Source: Hymenopellis radicata (lineage: Eukaryota > Basidiomycota > Agaricomycetes > Agaricales > Physalacriaceae). From it: a stretch of 21,336 nucleotides of DNA. Location: assembly GCA_015501595.1 (NCBI GenBank), contig JADNRX010000818.1, positions 1 through 21,336 of the forward strand. The letters run 5' to 3'. A model generated the notes under the pieces. It was not told the DNA's origin. It saw nothing but the letters and a program-made list of their open reading frames with translations, and did not search any database. Numbering within the stretch: the stretch's first letter is position 1; each line of letters begins with the position of its first letter. A program made the position numbers and the translations under genes. Below, piece after piece: positions 19,506 to 21,336 of this stretch.

Positions 19506-20310
19506 CTGGATTGGCGTTCCGGACAAGAGAACACGATGCTGCGTACGGCTGCACTTGACGGCTTTGGTAAGCCTCGTTTTGGCGCTCTTGATGACGTGCC
19601 CATCGTCGAGTATGCAGTAGAGCCAGTTCTGAGTTGAGTTGATGCCTTCCAGTCGGAAATGTCGTTACGCACAACTTCATAGGCTGTGATGGACGTCGCA
19701 TGAAGAGACTTTGGAAAGAAGTCGTTGTCGCTCGTGAGCGTGGCCGGTGTAGAGCATGGGCTTCAGGTTATCGGCGTACTTGAAAATCTCGTAGTACCAC
19801 GGGCCTGTCAGAGTGGGTGGACAGACGATCAACAAGGCTAACGGAACAGCATCCGGGGACTGTGGCCGCCTTGCACGCTTCCTTGCAAGCATGCATTTGG
19901 ACTGTAAAGTCTTTCCGAGACCCATATCTACGCGTCATTTAGGCACTGTTATCTGAAAGGTTGAGAGAAACATACCGTCGCAAAGTATTCCATGCTGATG
20001 ATACTTAGCCAAGAAAGCCAACCAATTGATACCATCTTGCTGATACGGATGTAATTCGGCGTTGATCTTAGTCGGGATCGTGTACTGCTCGACTTTACTT
20101 CCGTCCAAGAGCTGAGTGAGGAAATTGTCTCTCTTCATCACGCTTCTTGAGCAGGTCTTCGGGAAGTCTGGTGGATCAGGCAGGCCAGCCTAAAGAGGGC
20201 ACGAACACTTGAGCGGTACATCAAGCTTACTTCAAGCAGAACCATCTTCACCAACGAAGCGAAGGTATTGGTGGCAGTTGAGCACATATCTATGCTGTTC
20301 CAAACGAAGC
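19506..20310 (-). pseudogene. Mot1/BTAF1 SNF2-family ATPase fragment, chimeric and frameshifted
   Basis: Mot1 removes TBP from promoters using a Swi2/Snf2 ATPase. The minus strand reads CSTATNTFASLVKMVLLE, intron 20190-20230 (41 nt, GTAAGC..CTTTAG), AGLPDPPDFP, then NFLTQLLDGSKVEQYTIPTK, INAELHPYQQDGINWLAFLA, KYHQHGILCD. Intron 19928-19975 (48 nt, GTATGT..GCGTAG) rebuilds DDMGLGKTLQ (Walker A). Then come LIVCPPTLTGPWYYEIFKYA, LKPMLYTGHAHERQRLL, AYEVVRNDISD, NWLYCILDDGHVIKSAKTR and HRVLLSGTPIQ. Motif II reads DDGH where DEGH is usual. There are frameshifts around 20147-20155, 19685 and 19650. The sequence stops at GTPIQ (19506), so the second RecA lobe is absent and the ATPase cannot work. Confidence 0.85.
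19928..19975 (-). other. Intron splitting the DDMGLGKT motif of the Mot1 relic
   Basis: GTATGT donor, GCGTAG acceptor, 48 nt. The splice makes GILCDDMGLGKTLQ in one frame. Confidence 0.85.
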
Positions 20311-21336
20311 AAAAATAAATACCATTGAAACAGCTGTTTTTTGTAGTCGGAACACGAATTTGAGCACTCGCAACATTAAATGAACTCACCGCAAGTGGAA
20401 CTCCAGCTTTCGAAAATGAAGCCGGCATCAACGACACTTGAGGAGGATTTTCGCAACTTGAGGAGGATCTTCGAAAAAGCATACTGAGCCCGTCGCAACC
20501 ACAGCACGCGTCGCAACAGTGCAAGACGTTCGAAACTCTTGATGGTACTCGTTGCAAGTGAGTCAAGCTCCGCAAATGTGACGACTGTGACAACTGATAT
20601 TTCGAAAGTCGGGCGCGACGATTTCGAGAATGATAAATATGGTGTTAGTGCTGCAAAGATTAAAGCTTGACACTGGTCAGTATCCGGCTCGTATCCAGCT
20701 TCCCAAGTGGCTACTCGCGACACGTCAAAAAGTCGGCCTGCGACTGATGAGTCTGGAGCAAACTCCTGGCAGCATTATTCATGCCCGTTGGCGGCCCCCG
20801 AGCAATTACGCAGGGGCTACACAACGTGCATGAGCCGTGGGCATGATGATAGACCGCCTGGATGACGAAGGAGGCTGCTGGCAAGGAGTGTGGTGCTGAC
20901 CATGTGATCGAGGACAGTGACCGCGAGGATGTGGCCAGGAGAACATACATTTGTGGCCGGGATACGTGCGCCACGCCTGTTCATCCTGGCCGTAGTCTAA
21001 CCATTGACAAGGCCTCGTTGCAGGCAGTGAGACCAATCCGAATTATTGATGCCTGCACACTTGCTCCAGGTATGCAGCTGCCTCGTCCTGAAGGCTGAGG
21101 GCTTATACTGACAAAGGCGCATTGAGATGGCACCGGTCCGGCGTCCCGAAGACGAGCACCAGAATCCGTCCATGGCCAGAAACCCTCTCTGGCTCGACGG
21201 TAAGAGACGCTTGGGAAAATGTCTCAACGTCGCGCCAGGTGATGAACCTGAAAGAGGTTAGGGAACACACAGCCACGCAGTACGTCGAAGACGTACAGAA
21301 GACGCGCCGAGGACGCGATGGAGAAAGCGCGGAAGA
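20311..21336. other. Right-end spacer, no supported gene
   Basis: Apart from the tandem duplication at 20436-20475 I see no recognisable exon. Minus frames at 20376-20723 could be upstream Mot1-like sequence but lack recognisable HEAT-repeat residues. Plus frames at 20862-21098 and around 21128-21260 (MAPVRRPEDEHQNPSMARNP) are open but unplaced. The latter may be part of a gene continuing past the window. Confidence 0.3.
20436..20475 (+). repeat. Two-copy 20-bp tandem duplication
   Basis: ACTTGAGGAGGATTTTCGCA is followed directly by ACTTGAGGAGGATCTTCGAA. It lies in a stretch with no supported gene. Confidence 0.7.

Overview
The window looks like nuclear DNA of a filamentous basidiomycete fungus, most likely an agaricomycete. 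Introns are short (about 41-73 nt, GT..AG, some with CTAAC-type branch sites), GC is moderate, and several families are recognisable only as fungal or agaricomycete types. It is gene-sparse. I see no rRNA, convincing tRNA, CRISPR array or operon organisation.

Two multi-exon genes read through without a lesion: an orphan acidic/helical protein (5266-6773, +, one intron) and an F-box-like acidic protein (11472-13732, +, three introns). Neither has a family I can name. The second gene carries a clear non-autonomous DNA transposon (MITE, 11781-12472) inside intron 2, with 44-bp terminal inverted repeats and a perfect 9-bp target-site duplication.

Most of the rest is a graveyard of broken copies of conserved eukaryotic genes that still keep their introns. 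In order these are: a Rho GTPase exchange factor (DH-PH-CNH, 30-1195, +); a BAG-domain coiled-coil protein (1312-2187, +); a polytopic membrane protein C-terminus (2776-3177, -); a DUF6589-type mobile-element-associated protein truncated at its N-terminal half (about 7990-8712, +); glucosidase II alpha, GH31 (9768-10366, -), with a stop codon in the catalytic motif; a WD40 protein with a C-terminal membrane anchor (14774-16606, -); and a Mot1/BTAF1 SNF2 ATPase fragment (19506-20310, -) joined to unrelated sequence. Because introns remain, these copies arose from DNA (segmental duplication or transposon capture), not by retroposition. A plus-strand gene with a GEVGRP/GGY motif (16898-18068) has well-formed 3' exons but unresolved frames in its 5' half.

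Between these lie repeat-rich spacers: a dispersed GGAAAC-ATGCGAGCG motif, an AAGG microsatellite, a TGTCCATA cluster (7135-7235), 20-bp direct repeats flanking the DUF6589 relic, and a set of CAGGTGGGA units ending in a perfect 18-bp hairpin (13927-14123). Conserved housekeeping families are dead here while lineage-restricted genes are open, which suggests a transposon-rich accessory or subtelomere-like compartment rather than a core chromosomal block. That last point is inference.
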